A stretch of DNA of 64,000 nucleotides. It comes from Microbacterium sp. RURRCA19A (GTDB lineage: Bacteria; Actinomycetota; Actinomycetes; Actinomycetales; Microbacteriaceae). The notes beneath the pieces were generated by a model that saw nothing but the letters and a program-made list of their open reading frames with translations, did not search any database and was not told the origin of the DNA. The stretch lies in NCBI RefSeq assembly GCF_900156455.1, contig NZ_FTNQ01000001.1:682001-746000 (forward strand). The letters are read 5' to 3'. This document shows, piece after piece, positions 33,581 through 42,194 of this stretch. How positions within the stretch are numbered: position 1 is the stretch's first letter; each line of letters begins with the position of its first letter. Both the position numbers and the translations under genes were made by a program.

Positions 33581-34438
33581 TCAGCGGCCGAGACCCTCGC
33601 GCAGCCCCTCGACGAGCGGCGTGGTCGGGCGCCCGATCACGCGGGCCAGGGTGCGGTCGGTCTGAGACAGGGCACCACGGGCGATCGCGTCGTCGATGCC
33701 GGCGACGAACGCCGCCGTCCCGGCATCCAGACCGGCCTGCTCGAGTCCTGCCGCGAGCTGCTCGAGCGTCACCGGCTGGTACGCGACCTCGCGGCCCAGC
33801 ACCTCTCCCGCCGCAGCCGCCAGCTCGTCGTAGGTCCACGTGACGTCGCCGCCGAGTTCGAGCGTCTGCCCGACGAGGTCGTCCGTGGTGAGGGCCACCG
33901 CCGCCGCCTCGGCGTAGTCGCGGCGACTGGCGCTGGCGACCCGCGCGTCGCCGACGGCCGCGACGATCACGCCGGAGTCCGCCGCACGGGCGACCGAGTC
34001 GAGGTAGTTCTCCGTGTACCAGTTGTTGCGGAGGATCGTGGCATCCAGGCCGGCTTCGGAGATCGCGCGCTCGGTGGCGAGGTGGTCCGCCCCGAGGGCG
34101 TAGTCGATCTCGTCGACGCGGGGCGCGCTGGTGTACACGAGGCGCTCGATGCCCGCGGCCCGCGCCGCTTCCACGACGTTGCGGTGGCCGGTGGCCCGGT
34201 CGGGATCCGTGCCCGAGATGAGCAGGACACGGGTGACGCCCTCGAGCCCGGCGGTGAGGGTGTCGGGGCGGGAGTAGTCGAACTCGACCACGCGGATGCC
34301 GCGCGCGGCGAGCTCGTCGGCCTTGGCGGGAGTGCGCACACCGGCGACGACGTCGGACGCGGCGACGCCGCGGGCGAGGAGCGCATCGATCACGAGGCGG
34401 CCGAGGTGCCCGGAGGCGGCGGAGACGAGGAGGGTCAT
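33581..34438 (-). CDS. NmrA/QorB-like NAD(P)H-dependent quinone oxidoreductase
   Basis: 285 residues. The N-terminal SAASGHLGRLVIDALLARG is the atypical-SDR cofactor motif, and HLATERAISEAGLDATILRNNWYTENYLDSV and TLELGGDVTWTYDELAAAAGEVLGR match quinone oxidoreductases of the QtorB/NmrA group. The divergent HxlR-family gene is its probable regulator: related pairs in Corynebacterium (QorR/Qor2) respond to thiol oxidation. GGAGACGAGGAGGGTC precedes ATG 34438. Confidence 0.88.
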   Translation of the reverse strand: MTLLVSAASGHLGRLVIDALLARGVAASDVVAGVRTPAKADELAARGIRVVEFDYSRPDTLTAGLEGVTRVLLISGTDPDRATGHRNVVEAARAAGIERLVYTSAPRVDEIDYALGADHLATERAISEAGLDATILRNNWYTENYLDSVARAADSGVIVAAVGDARVASASRRDYAEAAAVALTTDDLVGQTLELGGDVTWTYDELAAAAGEVLGREVAYQPVTLEQLAAGLEQAGLDAGTAAFVAGIDDAIARGALSQTDRTLARVIGRPTTPLVEGLREGLGR

Positions 34439-34489
34439 GGGAGTGTCCTTTCGGTCGGTACGCCCAAGGCAACGTCGCGGACCGAAGCA

Positions 34490-34531
34490 CATTCCGGAAT
34501 GCGGGTACCCACTTTTCGGTTAGGTACTCAC
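34490..34531. promoter_or_regulatory. Operator region of the HxlR / oxidoreductase divergon
   Basis: CATTCCGGAATG, a perfect 12-base palindrome (34490-34501), is followed by the direct repeats GGTACCCAC (34504-34512) and GGTACTCAC (34523-34531), 19 bases apart. GTAC repeats are typical of HxlR-family sites. The second repeat overlaps the place where a -10 of the hxlR-type gene would be, suggesting autorepression. Confidence 0.6.
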
Positions 34532-34534
34532 GTG

Positions 34535-34900
34535 ATGGTGAGTCTTGCGGATCTCCGCGCCGAACGTCCCGATGTCTTCTCGGACGGGTGTCCCACCCGG
34601 ACCGTGCTCGATCACGTGATGGGCAAATGGGGAGTCCTCGTCCTCGTCGCGCTCTCGGACGGCACCCAGCGCTGGGGCGAGCTGCGCCGCAACATCTCGG
34701 GCATCAGCGAGAAGATGCTCGCGAGCACGCTCAAGACCCTCGAAGCCGACGGCCTGGTCCGTCGCACCGCGTATCCCGAGGTGCCTCCGCGCGTCGAGTA
34801 CGCCCTGACCGACCTCGGCCGCGACCTCATGGGACGCGTCCTGCCGCTCATGGCGTGGGTCGCCGAACACGCGGATGCCATGCTGGACCGGCCGAAGTGA
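34535..34900 (+). CDS. HxlR-family redox-sensing regulator
   Basis: 121 residues, one winged-helix domain: VLDHVMGKWGVLVLVALSDGTQRWGELRRNISGISEKMLASTLKTLEADGLV. The single cysteine near residue 19 (SDGCPTRTV) is at the position used as a thiol switch in QorR, YodB and HypR. It is divergent from the quinone oxidoreductase gene and probably represses it and itself. ATG 34535 was chosen; GTG 34532 is one codon earlier and equally possible. The FUSC gene follows at 26 bases with its own promoter. Confidence 0.9.
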   Translation: MVSLADLRAERPDVFSDGCPTRTVLDHVMGKWGVLVLVALSDGTQRWGELRRNISGISEKMLASTLKTLEADGLVRRTAYPEVPPRVEYALTDLGRDLMGRVLPLMAWVAEHADAMLDRPK

Positions 34901-34914
34901 CGGGCGCGTCCGCC

Positions 34915-34920
34915 TACGCT
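34915..34920 (+). promoter_or_regulatory. -10 element TACGCT of the FUSC gene
   Basis: Exactly six bases before ATG 34927. Confidence 0.55.
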
Positions 34921-34926
34921 CGATTC

Positions 34927-35982
34927 ATGCGACTCCCGCTGCGACTCCCGCGCGAAAGCCTGAGTTTCCGCGCTCCGCGACGCGGGCCCTTCCTGCAGGT
35001 CGCGAAGTCCGCGATCGCGATGATCGCCGCGTGGGTCGCCGCGGGCGCCCTCGTCCCCGGGCCGCCGCCGATCTTCGCCGCGATCGCCGCCGTGCTGGTC
35101 GTTCAGCCGAGCATCAACCAGTCGTTCACACGTGCCGTCGAACGCAGCGTCGGCGTGATCGTCGGCGTGGTCATCGCCTCCCTGCTCGGCATCCTGCTCG
35201 GGTCCCCGACCTGGGTGATCCTGCTCGCCGGCGCCGTCTCCCTCGGTGTGGCATGGGCGTTGCGCATGTCGCCGGGAGCGACCAATCAGGTCGCGATCAG
35301 CGCGGTGCTCGTCCTCGCCCTCGGCACGGCCACGCCCAACTACGCCCTCGACCGCGTGCTGGAGACGGTGATCGGTGCCGTCATCGGCATCCTGGTGAAC
35401 ACGGCGCTCGTGCCCCCGGTGCTCGTCCCGCCGGCCCGGGAGAAGCTCGAGATCCTCGGACGCGAACTCGCCGCGGCCCTGGAACGTCTCGCCGACGCCC
35501 TCGAGACCCCGCAGGATCGGGCGTCGCTGGAAGGCCTCCTTCTCGAGGCGCGTCTCCTGCGTCCCGTGCGGGATGCCGCGGCCGACGCCATCCGCGACGG
35601 CGCCGACTCGCTCTCGCTCAACCCGCGCAGCTCTCGGCACCGCGCCGACCTCGCCGCGATGCAGCGGCGACTCGACCGGTTCAGCCCCGTCGTCACCCAG
35701 ACCGTCGGGATGACACGGGCCGTGTACGACGGGTACACAGCGTCGATCGCCGACGACCCGTCGGTGCGGGCCATCGCCGAACAGCTGCACCGGGCGGCGC
35801 ACGACGTCCGGCTCGACTTCGCGCTCGACCCGCGCACCGAGCCGGAACCGATCGCGGAAGAGCCCGCGCTCACCCGGCCCCTTCAGATCCGCACGCCCTC
35901 GACCGAGCACTGGGTGCTCGTGGGGTCCTTGCTGATGGACCTCCACCGCATCCACGAAAGCCTGCGCGACGAACAGGCGTGA
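34927..35982 (+). CDS. FUSC-family aromatic-acid-exporter-like membrane protein
   Basis: 351 residues. The first half has about six membrane segments (VAKSAIAMIAAWVAAGALVP, FAAIAAVLVVQPSINQSFTRAVERSVGVIVGVVIASLL and onward), the FUSC arrangement; the second half is a helical cytoplasmic domain. It has a single copy of the membrane module, so function as a dimer is likely. Related proteins export aromatic acids; the substrate is unknown. A leaderless promoter is visible. Confidence 0.85.
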   Translation: MRLPLRLPRESLSFRAPRRGPFLQVAKSAIAMIAAWVAAGALVPGPPPIFAAIAAVLVVQPSINQSFTRAVERSVGVIVGVVIASLLGILLGSPTWVILLAGAVSLGVAWALRMSPGATNQVAISAVLVLALGTATPNYALDRVLETVIGAVIGILVNTALVPPVLVPPAREKLEILGRELAAALERLADALETPQDRASLEGLLLEARLLRPVRDAAADAIRDGADSLSLNPRSSRHRADLAAMQRRLDRFSPVVTQTVGMTRAVYDGYTASIADDPSVRAIAEQLHRAAHDVRLDFALDPRTEPEPIAEEPALTRPLQIRTPSTEHWVLVGSLLMDLHRIHESLRDEQA

Positions 35983-36030
35983 AGCCCCACGAACGGCCCC
36001 CGCCGCCCACAGCGCTGGTTGACTGGTGCC

Positions 36031-36693
36031 ATGGGTACCGCGATGTTCCCGTTGGGAGCCGTTCTGTTCCCGCACACGCCGCTGGCGTTGCGGATCTTCG
36101 AGGAGCGCTACCTCGTCATGCTGGGCATGCTGCTCGACGAGGTGGACCCCGAGTTCGGGGTCGTCCTGATCGAGCGGGGCATCGAGACCGGTGGTGGCGA
36201 CCAGCGCTTCGCGCTCGGGACCATGGCCCGTCTCAGCCACGTCGTCCCCCAGGCCGGGCAGATGTCGATCGTCGCCCGCGGGGCCGAGCGGTTCGAGATC
36301 GTCGAGTGGCTCGAGGACGCCCCGTATCCGCGGGCGGAGGTTCGTCCGCTCCCCGCCCTCGAATGGAACGACGACCTCGCACCACTCCTCGAGGAAGCGG
36401 AAGGCATCGTGCGCCGTGTCCTCGGACGCGCACGCGAACTCGGCGTGGCGCGCTGGGACCCCGATGTCGAACTGTCGGATGAGCCGCTCGAGCGGGCCTG
36501 GCAGATCGCGGCGATCGCCCCGCTGGGCGAACTCGATCAGATGGAGTTGCTGCGCTCCCCCACGATGGGCGGACTGCTGCGTGCGACAGTGGACCTCACG
36601 CTCGCCGCCGAACCGCTCCTCGGCGACCCCATCCCCGACGGCGTCATCGTGGTCACGGACGACACCGATGACGACGTCGAGGACGACGACTGA
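36031..36693 (+). CDS. LON substrate-binding-domain protein
   Basis: 220 residues corresponding to the N-terminal PUA-like domain of Lon protease alone (MFPLGAVLFPHTPLALRIFEERYLVMLGMLL, FGVVLIERGIE, RFALGTMARLSHV, GAERFEIVEWL), with no ATPase or protease part. Stand-alone LON-domain proteins are common in actinobacteria and of uncertain function. The C-terminus ends in a run of acidic residues. ATG 36031 is directly downstream of TTGACTGG; no ribosome site is visible. Confidence 0.88.
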   Translation: MGTAMFPLGAVLFPHTPLALRIFEERYLVMLGMLLDEVDPEFGVVLIERGIETGGGDQRFALGTMARLSHVVPQAGQMSIVARGAERFEIVEWLEDAPYPRAEVRPLPALEWNDDLAPLLEEAEGIVRRVLGRARELGVARWDPDVELSDEPLERAWQIAAIAPLGELDQMELLRSPTMGGLLRATVDLTLAAEPLLGDPIPDGVIVVTDDTDDDVEDDD

Positions 36694-36700
36694 CGCGACC

Positions 36701-37477
36701 TCAGTTCAGGGCGCGCACCGACGCCGGGATGACGCCGGAGCCGTAGAGATCGATCGCGAGGTCCTGGAGGGCCGTGAGGGCGACCCGCTGCGTCTGCGGC
36801 CCGTACGAGATCCGCGCCACCCCGAGAGCCTCGTATTCGCGGGCGGTCAGCGCACCGGGCACGCCGATCACGCTCACCTTCCGTTCGCCGATGCCCTCGA
36901 CCAGACGCCGCGTCGCGTCCGCGTCGAGCAGGCCCGGTACGAAGACGGTCGTGGCACCGGCATCGAGATAGGCGCGGCCTCGGGCGATGGCATCCGTCAG
37001 CTTCTCGTCGAGGGGACGGTCGCCGCCCTTCAGGACGGCGTCGGTGCGGGCGTTGAGGACGAAGGGAACACCCTCGGACGCGCCCGCGGCGACGATCGCC
37101 TCGACCGCCGCGACCGAGTCCGCGAGCGGGCGGAGACGGTCCTCGACGTTGGCGCCGACGACGCCGACGCCGATCGCGCGGCGCACGGTCTCGCCCGGGT
37201 CGCCGTAGCCGGCATCGAGGTCGGCCGAGACGGGCACGTCGACCGCCGCGACGATGCGCCCGACCATGTCGAGCATGAGGTCGAGCGGGATGTTCTCGCC
37301 GTCCTCGTAGCCGAACGTCGCGGCGATCGAGTGACCGGCCGTCGCGAGCGCCCGCGTCTGCGGCAGGTCGGCGATCGCGCGCGCCGAGACGACGTCCCAG
37401 ACGTTCACGACGCGCAGGATCTCGGGGGCGTGGTGCAGGGACGCGAGGGTCTCGGCGCGGGCGGCGGGCGCGGTCAT
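36701..37477 (-). CDS. Isocitrate lyase / phosphoenolpyruvate mutase family protein
   Basis: 258 residues. The superfamily motifs are VVNVWDVVSARAIAD, VPVSADLDAGYGDP (metal-binding Asp), GANVEDRL (Glu-Asp) and VLNARTDAVL (the Arg). The canonical KKCGH loop of isocitrate lyase is absent, as in the PEP mutase/oxaloacetate-hydrolase branch, so the substrate is open. The start overlaps the upstream SDR-type gene stop by ATGA. Confidence 0.88.
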   Translation of the reverse strand: MTAPAARAETLASLHHAPEILRVVNVWDVVSARAIADLPQTRALATAGHSIAATFGYEDGENIPLDLMLDMVGRIVAAVDVPVSADLDAGYGDPGETVRRAIGVGVVGANVEDRLRPLADSVAAVEAIVAAGASEGVPFVLNARTDAVLKGGDRPLDEKLTDAIARGRAYLDAGATTVFVPGLLDADATRRLVEGIGERKVSVIGVPGALTAREYEALGVARISYGPQTQRVALTALQDLAIDLYGSGVIPASVRALN

Positions 37478-38139
37478 GCGGATGCTCCTTCGGGGTCGGT
37501 CGCGAGTGCGTCGGCGATGAGGGTGTCGCCGGCACCGAAGCGGATGAATCGTCCGATCGTCGCGGGCTGCACCAGGCTCGCCGCGACCACGGCGGCGACA
37601 TCGGCCCGACCGACCTCGCCCTTGCCCTGCGGTGCCGTGGTGATGCGACCGGTCGGCGGGTCGAGCGTGAGCGTCCCGGGGCCGAGGATCGTCCAGTCCA
37701 GCTCGCTCGCGCGCAGGTGGTCGTCGGCCGCGAGTTTCGCGTCGGCGTAGGCGAAGAACGGGTCGTCCTTCGGGATGCCGTGATCCGGCGTCGAGCCGAT
37801 CCACGACACCATGACGAAGCGGCGGACGCCGGCCTGCGCGGCCGCGTCCACGGCGCGTTCCGCGGCGTCACGGTCGACCGCGTACGTGCGTTCCGCCGAG
37901 CCGCCACCCGCGCCGGCCGACCACACGACCGCGTCGGCGCCGTCGAAGGCCTGGGCGAGCGCGTCGACATCCGCCTTCTCGACGTCGAGCACGAGCGGCG
38001 TGGCACCCGCGGCCTCCACGTCGGCGCGGTGGTCGGGGTTCCGAACCACCGACACCGCCTCGTCGCCACGCTCGGCGAGCAGACCCGCCAGGTGCAGGGC
38101 CACCTTGCCGTGTCCGCCGATGATCACGATGCGTTCCAT
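37474..38139 (-). CDS. NAD(P)H-binding atypical SDR
   Basis: 221 residues. RIVIIGGHGKVALHLAGLLAERG is the atypical-SDR dinucleotide motif, and RFVMVSWIGS, AYADAKLAADDHLRASELDWTILGPGTLT and GEVGRADVAAVVAASL follow the NAD(P)H-binding YwnB-like family. It is probably a small reductase or redox sensor. Translationally coupled to the isocitrate-lyase-type gene. The next gene on this strand upstream ends one base beyond its start codon, so the three form one operon. Confidence 0.88.
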   Translation of the reverse strand: MERIVIIGGHGKVALHLAGLLAERGDEAVSVVRNPDHRADVEAAGATPLVLDVEKADVDALAQAFDGADAVVWSAGAGGGSAERTYAVDRDAAERAVDAAAQAGVRRFVMVSWIGSTPDHGIPKDDPFFAYADAKLAADDHLRASELDWTILGPGTLTLDPPTGRITTAPQGKGEVGRADVAAVVAASLVQPATIGRFIRFGAGDTLIADALATDPEGASA

Positions 38140-38140
38140 G

Positions 38141-38524
38141 TCACTGTCCTCCGGCCTTCTCGATCGACATCTTCAGAATCACGCGCTGGGCACGGTCGGG
38201 CGGGGGCTGCTGCCCCGCGTTGCCGTAACGCCGGCCGAGGCGGACGTAGAACGCCCCCTCGGGATCGGGCACCTCTTCGACGAGGCGACCGCGCACCTCG
38301 AGGTAGCGGTACGGCTGCTCGGGGTCGAAGACCATGAGGCTCATCGACGGATTCGCCTGCAGGTTGCGGTACTTCTGCCGCGTCGTGGTGTGCGTGAAGA
38401 GCACGTGCTCGCCGTCGAACTCGAACCACATCGGGTTGACCTGGACCGTTCCGTCGGGACGCACGGTTCCCAGAGCGCCGTAGTTCGGATTCTCGAGCAG
38501 GTCGCGAAGCGCATCGGGGATCAT
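38141..38524 (-). CDS. PPOX-class F420-dependent enzyme
   Basis: 127 residues, split-barrel fold: LLENPNYGALGTVRPDGTVQVNPMWFEFDGEHVLFTHTTTRQKYRNLQANPSMSLMV matches F420-dependent reductases of the PPOX group, also seen in actinobacteria as F420H2-linked biliverdin-like reductases. F420 binding is inferred from family pattern. GAGAGGACACGC precedes ATG 38524. First gene of the operon with the SDR and the isocitrate-lyase-type protein. Confidence 0.88.
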   Translation of the reverse strand: MIPDALRDLLENPNYGALGTVRPDGTVQVNPMWFEFDGEHVLFTHTTTRQKYRNLQANPSMSLMVFDPEQPYRYLEVRGRLVEEVPDPEGAFYVRLGRRYGNAGQQPPPDRAQRVILKMSIEKAGGQ

Positions 38525-38597
38525 GCGTGTCCTCTCATCGGGTGTCGCTCCGCGAGCCTACGCATCCTCTCCGACACGCCCTCGGGGCTTGACGGGC

Positions 38598-38993
38598 TCA
38601 GCCGACGTCGCCGTCGACGTACACCCACCGCCCGCCGCGCCGGACGAACCGGCTCCGCTCCGACAGCACGCCCCGCTCCCCGTCGCGGCGCCACGACGCA
38701 CGGAACGCGACGGTCGCGGCATCCCCGTCCTCGACGGCCTCGTCGATGACGAGCCCCTCCCAGACGGTGTCGTCGAGGTCGATCTCCTCCGGCCGGGTCC
38801 GTGGATGCCACGTCCGCACCAGATGATCGGCGTCGCCCACCGCGAACGCGGTGTAACGCGATCGCATCAGCCGCTCGGCCGACGGCGCTGCGGCGCCGTC
38901 GAGGAGCGGGCCGCAGCACTCCCCGAACGCCGCGCGCCCGCACGGACACGGCGCGGCCGCGGAAGGTCGCGAGGAGCGGGCACCGAAAGACAC
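38598..38993 (-). CDS. YchJ-family SEC-C zinc-binding protein
   Basis: 131 residues. The SEC-C motif is CPCGRAAFGECCGPLL near the N-terminus, then AERLMRSRYTAFAVGDADHLVRTWHPRTRP and the C-terminal RSRFVRRGGRWVYVDG, matching the UPF0225/YchJ family. Function is unknown. GTG 38993 is supported by TAGAGT exactly six bases upstream (39000-39005). Divergent from the exonuclease gene. Confidence 0.9.
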   Translation of the reverse strand: MSFGARSSRPSAAAPCPCGRAAFGECCGPLLDGAAAPSAERLMRSRYTAFAVGDADHLVRTWHPRTRPEEIDLDDTVWEGLVIDEAVEDGDAATVAFRASWRRDGERGVLSERSRFVRRGGRWVYVDGDVG

Positions 38994-38999
38994 CCCGAC

Positions 39000-39005
39000 A
39001 CTCTA
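39000..39005 (-). promoter_or_regulatory. -10 element TAGAGT of the YchJ-like gene
   Basis: Six bases before GTG 38993, and 20 bases from the plus-strand element of the exonuclease gene; two leaderless promoters lie back to back in the 44-base gap. Confidence 0.5.
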
Positions 39006-39025
39006 GGCAATCCACAGGGCTTCAC

Positions 39026-39031
39026 TACCCT
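39026..39031 (+). promoter_or_regulatory. -10 element TACCCT of the exonuclease gene
   Basis: Exactly six bases before ATG 39038. Confidence 0.5.
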
Positions 39032-39037
39032 GAGCAC

Positions 39038-39964
39038 ATGGCATCCCGTCCGGACAAGCTCATGCTCCTCGACACCGCGTCGCTGTACTTCCGCGCGTTC
39101 TACGGCGTGCCCGACAAGGTGAAGGCCGAGGACGGCACGTCCGTGAACGCGGCGCGCGGCCTGCTCGACATCGTCGCCAAGCTCGTCACGACGTACGAGC
39201 CGACGCGGCTCGTGGCCTGCTGGGACGACGACTGGCGACCGGGGTGGCGCGTGGAGCTCCTCCCCACCTACAAGGCGCATCGGGTCGTGGAAGCCGTCGC
39301 CGGCGCACCGGACGTCGAGGAGGTCCCCGAGGCGCTCACCGCGCAGATCCCGTTGATCCGCGAAGCCCTCGCCGCCCTCGGCATCGCCGTCGTCGGCGCC
39401 GCCGACCACGAGGCGGACGACGTCATCGGCACGCTCGCCTCCCGCGCCGACGTGCCCGTCGACATCGTCACCGGCGACCGCGACCTGTTCCAGCTCGTCG
39501 ACGACGCCCGCCGGGTCCGGGTGATCTATACCGCCCGCGGAATGAGCAACCTCGAGATCGTCGACGACGCCGCCGTCCACACGCGCTACGGCATCCACGC
39601 CGACCAGTACGCCGACTTCGCGGCACTGCGGGGAGACCCCTCGGACGGCCTGCCCGGCGTCCCGGGCATCGGCGAGAAGTCCGCGGCCGCCCTCCTCGCC
39701 GCCTGCGGCGATCTCGCCGGCATCCGCACCGCCGCCGCGGACGGTACGGCGGGCTCCCCCGCGCAACGCGCCAAGATCCTCGCCGCGGCCGAATACCTCG
39801 ACGTGGCCCCGACGGTCGTCCGGGTCGCGCGCGACCTCGACCTCGCGTCGGCGGACGACCGGATCCACGTCGACGACTCCCGCGCGGCCGCCGCCACCGA
39901 GCTCGCCGCCCGCTGGAACCTCGGCACGTCGATGACCCGCGCCCTCACCGCTCTGCGCGGCTGA
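39038..39964 (+). CDS. 5'-3' exonuclease (FEN-like, Pol I N-terminal type)
   Basis: 308 residues corresponding to the 5'-nuclease domain of DNA polymerase I without a polymerase part. Metal-binding acids are in LMLLDTASLYFRAFYGVP, ADHEADDVIGTLA and DIVTGDRDLFQLV, and the H3TH motif is GLPGVPGIGEKSAAALLAACG. Such stand-alone nucleases help to process Okazaki fragments and R-loops. Leaderless promoter. The PHP gene converges with seven bases between stops. Confidence 0.92.
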   Translation: MASRPDKLMLLDTASLYFRAFYGVPDKVKAEDGTSVNAARGLLDIVAKLVTTYEPTRLVACWDDDWRPGWRVELLPTYKAHRVVEAVAGAPDVEEVPEALTAQIPLIREALAALGIAVVGAADHEADDVIGTLASRADVPVDIVTGDRDLFQLVDDARRVRVIYTARGMSNLEIVDDAAVHTRYGIHADQYADFAALRGDPSDGLPGVPGIGEKSAAALLAACGDLAGIRTAAADGTAGSPAQRAKILAAAEYLDVAPTVVRVARDLDLASADDRIHVDDSRAAAATELAARWNLGTSMTRALTALRG

Positions 39965-39971
39965 ACGCGGC

Positions 39972-40964
39972 TCAGCGGTCGCGGGCGAGCCACTCCCGCA
40001 GCCGCGGAAGCGGCCAGGTCGTGATGATCCGTTCGGCGGGCACACCCGCCGCCTGCGCACGGGCCGCGCCGTAGTCGAGCAACGACAGCTGACCCGGCGC
40101 ATGCGCGTCGGAATCGATCGAGAAGAGGCACCCCTCCGCCACGGCCAGCGCGAAAAGGTCGTCCGGCGGGTCCTGACGCTCGGGGCGCGAATTGATCTCG
40201 ACCGCCACACCCGAGGCGGCGCACGCCGCGAACACCGCCCGCGCGTCGAACTCCGACGGGGGCCGGGTCCCCCGTGCTCCCTCGACGAGGCGCCCGGTGA
40301 CGTGACCGAGCACGTCGACGCGCGGATCGCCCGCCGCCGCTACCAGACGCCGTGTCATGGGGGCCGCCTCCATCCGCAGCTTCGAGTGCGCGGATGCCAC
40401 GACCACATCGAGCTCGCGGAGGAGCGCGTCCTCCTGGTCGAGGTCGCCGTCGTCCAGGATGTCGACCTCGATGCCCGCGAACAGGGTGAAGGACGCATCG
40501 GAGAGGCCCCGGACGATCTCGATCTGCGCCCGCAGGCGTTCCGGCGACAGGCCGTTCGCCACCGTCAACCGCGGAGAGTGGTCGGTGAGCGCGAGGTACT
40601 CGTGCCCCAGCCCACGGGCCGCCTCCACCATCGTCGGGATCGGCGTCAGCCCGTCCGACCAGTCGCTGTGACTGTGCAGGTCGCCGCGCAACAGTGCCCG
40701 CAGCTCGCCCCCGCCGACCGTGCCGGACGCGGCGCGCAAGGACGCCAAGCGCTCGGGCACACCGCCGTCCAGCGCTTCCCGGATCACGGCGAAGGTCGAG
40801 TCGCCGATCCCCGGGCGCCGCCGCAACCCCGGGTCCCGCAGCTCCTCGTCGCTCAGCCCGTCGATGGCCGCGGCGGCGGTGCGGAACGCCTTGGACTTGT
40901 ACCGCGACGACCTCTCCCGCTCGAGCAGATACGCGATCTCGGTGAGCGCGTCGAGCGGGTGCAT
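39972..40964 (-). CDS. PHP-domain phosphoesterase with helix-hairpin-helix region (PolX-like)
   Basis: 330 residues. The N-terminal part carries an HhH-type segment (PGIGDSTFAVIREALDGG), like the start of PolX DNA polymerases, and the rest is a PHP domain: GDLHSHSDWSDG, LALTDHS, GIEVDI, VVASAHSKLRM, DVLGHVTG, EINSRPERQDPP and SIDSDAHAP, all metal-ligand motifs present. No nucleotidyltransferase domain is visible. Probably a phosphatase or 3'-nuclease in DNA repair. It lies two bases beyond the trpD stop, so is likely in the same operon. Confidence 0.88.
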   Translation of the reverse strand: MHPLDALTEIAYLLERERSSRYKSKAFRTAAAAIDGLSDEELRDPGLRRRPGIGDSTFAVIREALDGGVPERLASLRAASGTVGGGELRALLRGDLHSHSDWSDGLTPIPTMVEAARGLGHEYLALTDHSPRLTVANGLSPERLRAQIEIVRGLSDASFTLFAGIEVDILDDGDLDQEDALLRELDVVVASAHSKLRMEAAPMTRRLVAAAGDPRVDVLGHVTGRLVEGARGTRPPSEFDARAVFAACAASGVAVEINSRPERQDPPDDLFALAVAEGCLFSIDSDAHAPGQLSLLDYGAARAQAAGVPAERIITTWPLPRLREWLARDR

Positions 40965-40966
40965 GC

Positions 40967-42028
40967 TCAGTCCGCCAGCTCCCGGGTCGCGGCGACCCAG
41001 TCATCGAGCTTCGCCAGCGCACGGCCGTCGTCAACCGCGGCGGCCGCATCCGACATCGCTTCCGCGAGACGCTCCAGGATCGGACGCTGCACCTCGGCGG
41101 CATCCTGGAACAACCGGTACGACACCAGGCCCGCCGCCGCGTTCAGCAGCACGATGTCGCGAACCGCCCCGGTCTCCCCGGCGAGAGTGCGCCGCACGAC
41201 CTCGGCGTTGTGGTCGGGCGACCCGCCGAGCAGGTCGTCGATGTCGGCGAGGGGGATGCCGAGATCCCGCGGATCCAGATCGTGCTCGTGAACGTCACCG
41301 CGGCTGATCTCCCACACCCGGCTGTGCCCGGTCGTGGTCAGCTCGTCGAGGCCGTCGTCCCCACGGAACACCAGCGCCGTCGCGCCGCGCGTCCGGAAGA
41401 CACCCGTGATGAGCGGGACGCGATCGAGATGGGCGACGCCGACCGCGTTGGCTTCGGCGCGCGCGGGGTTGCAGAGCGGGCCGAGGAAATTGAAGACCGT
41501 CGGCACGCCGAGCTCCGAGCGTGTCGCGGCGGCGTGACGGAAGCCCGGGTGGAAAGCCGCGGCGAAGGCGAAGGTGATCCCCGTGCGATCGAGCGTCGCG
41601 GCGACGGCCTCGGGGTCGAGCGTCAACGCGATGCCCAGGGCCGACAGCACGTCCGAGGAACCGGATGCCGAGCTCGCGGCCCGGTTGCCGTGCTTGACCA
41701 CGGGGACTCCGGATGCCGCGGCCACCACGGCCGCCATCGTCGAGACGTTGACCGTACCGAAGCGGTCCCCGCCGGTGCCGACGATGTCGAGGACCTCGGC
41801 GCGCACGGGGAGCGGAACGGCGGCCTCGAGGATCGCGTCGCGGAACCCCACGATCTCCTCGACCGTCTCCCCCTTCGCCCGCAGCGCCACGAGGAAGCCG
41901 GCCAGCTGGGAGGGCGTGGCCTCCCCGGCCATGACGCGTCGCATCGCCCACGTCGACTCCGACACACTGAGGTCGTGCCCCTGCAGCAGGGCGGTGAGCA
42001 AATCGGGCCAGGTGAAGCGTTCCGCCAT
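40967..42028 (-). CDS. trpD: Anthranilate phosphoribosyltransferase
   Basis: 353 residues. It joins anthranilate and PRPP in tryptophan synthesis. The PRPP-binding GTGGDRFGTVNVST motif, KHGNRAASSASGSSD and FNFLGPLCNPA are as in TrpD. GGAAGGATCGTGGC precedes ATG 42028. It is divergent from ctaE, the same arrangement seen upstream of the cytochrome bc1/oxidase genes in other actinobacteria; no functional link is known. Confidence 0.96.
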   Translation of the reverse strand: MAERFTWPDLLTALLQGHDLSVSESTWAMRRVMAGEATPSQLAGFLVALRAKGETVEEIVGFRDAILEAAVPLPVRAEVLDIVGTGGDRFGTVNVSTMAAVVAAASGVPVVKHGNRAASSASGSSDVLSALGIALTLDPEAVAATLDRTGITFAFAAAFHPGFRHAAATRSELGVPTVFNFLGPLCNPARAEANAVGVAHLDRVPLITGVFRTRGATALVFRGDDGLDELTTTGHSRVWEISRGDVHEHDLDPRDLGIPLADIDDLLGGSPDHNAEVVRRTLAGETGAVRDIVLLNAAAGLVSYRLFQDAAEVQRPILERLAEAMSDAAAAVDDGRALAKLDDWVAATRELAD

Positions 42029-42142
42029 GCCACGATCCTTCCACATGCGGCGTGTCGGCCGAGGCCGCTCGGCGTCGCGCGGGAACCCCTTTCGCACCGG
42101 GGATTCCTTGTGGATTCTTAGGCTTCCCTAAGTCTCGATGAT

Positions 42143-42172
42143 GGAATATCTCAGGCTGGCGATGGGAATATC
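42143..42172. promoter_or_regulatory. Direct repeat in the ctaE-qcrCAB promoter region
   Basis: GGAATATC occurs at 42143-42150 and 42165-42172, 22 bases apart (two helical turns), upstream of the oxidase operon. A nearby stem CTTAGG/CCTAAG (42117-42132) may be part of the same control region. The regulator is unknown. Confidence 0.45.
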
Positions 42173-42188
42173 GGTGCGTCGGATCGCG

Positions 42189-42194
42189 CATAAT
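42189..42194 (+). promoter_or_regulatory. -10 element CATAAT of ctaE
   Basis: Six bases before GTG 42201, indicating a leaderless transcript that starts at GTG rather than the ATG one codon earlier. Confidence 0.55.

Noticed and set aside
42117..42132. Iron-regulator (DtxR/IdeR) box in CTTAGGCTTCCCTAAG
   Set aside because: The TTAGG and CCTAA halves are separated by 4 bases instead of the 9 expected in the 19-base consensus.
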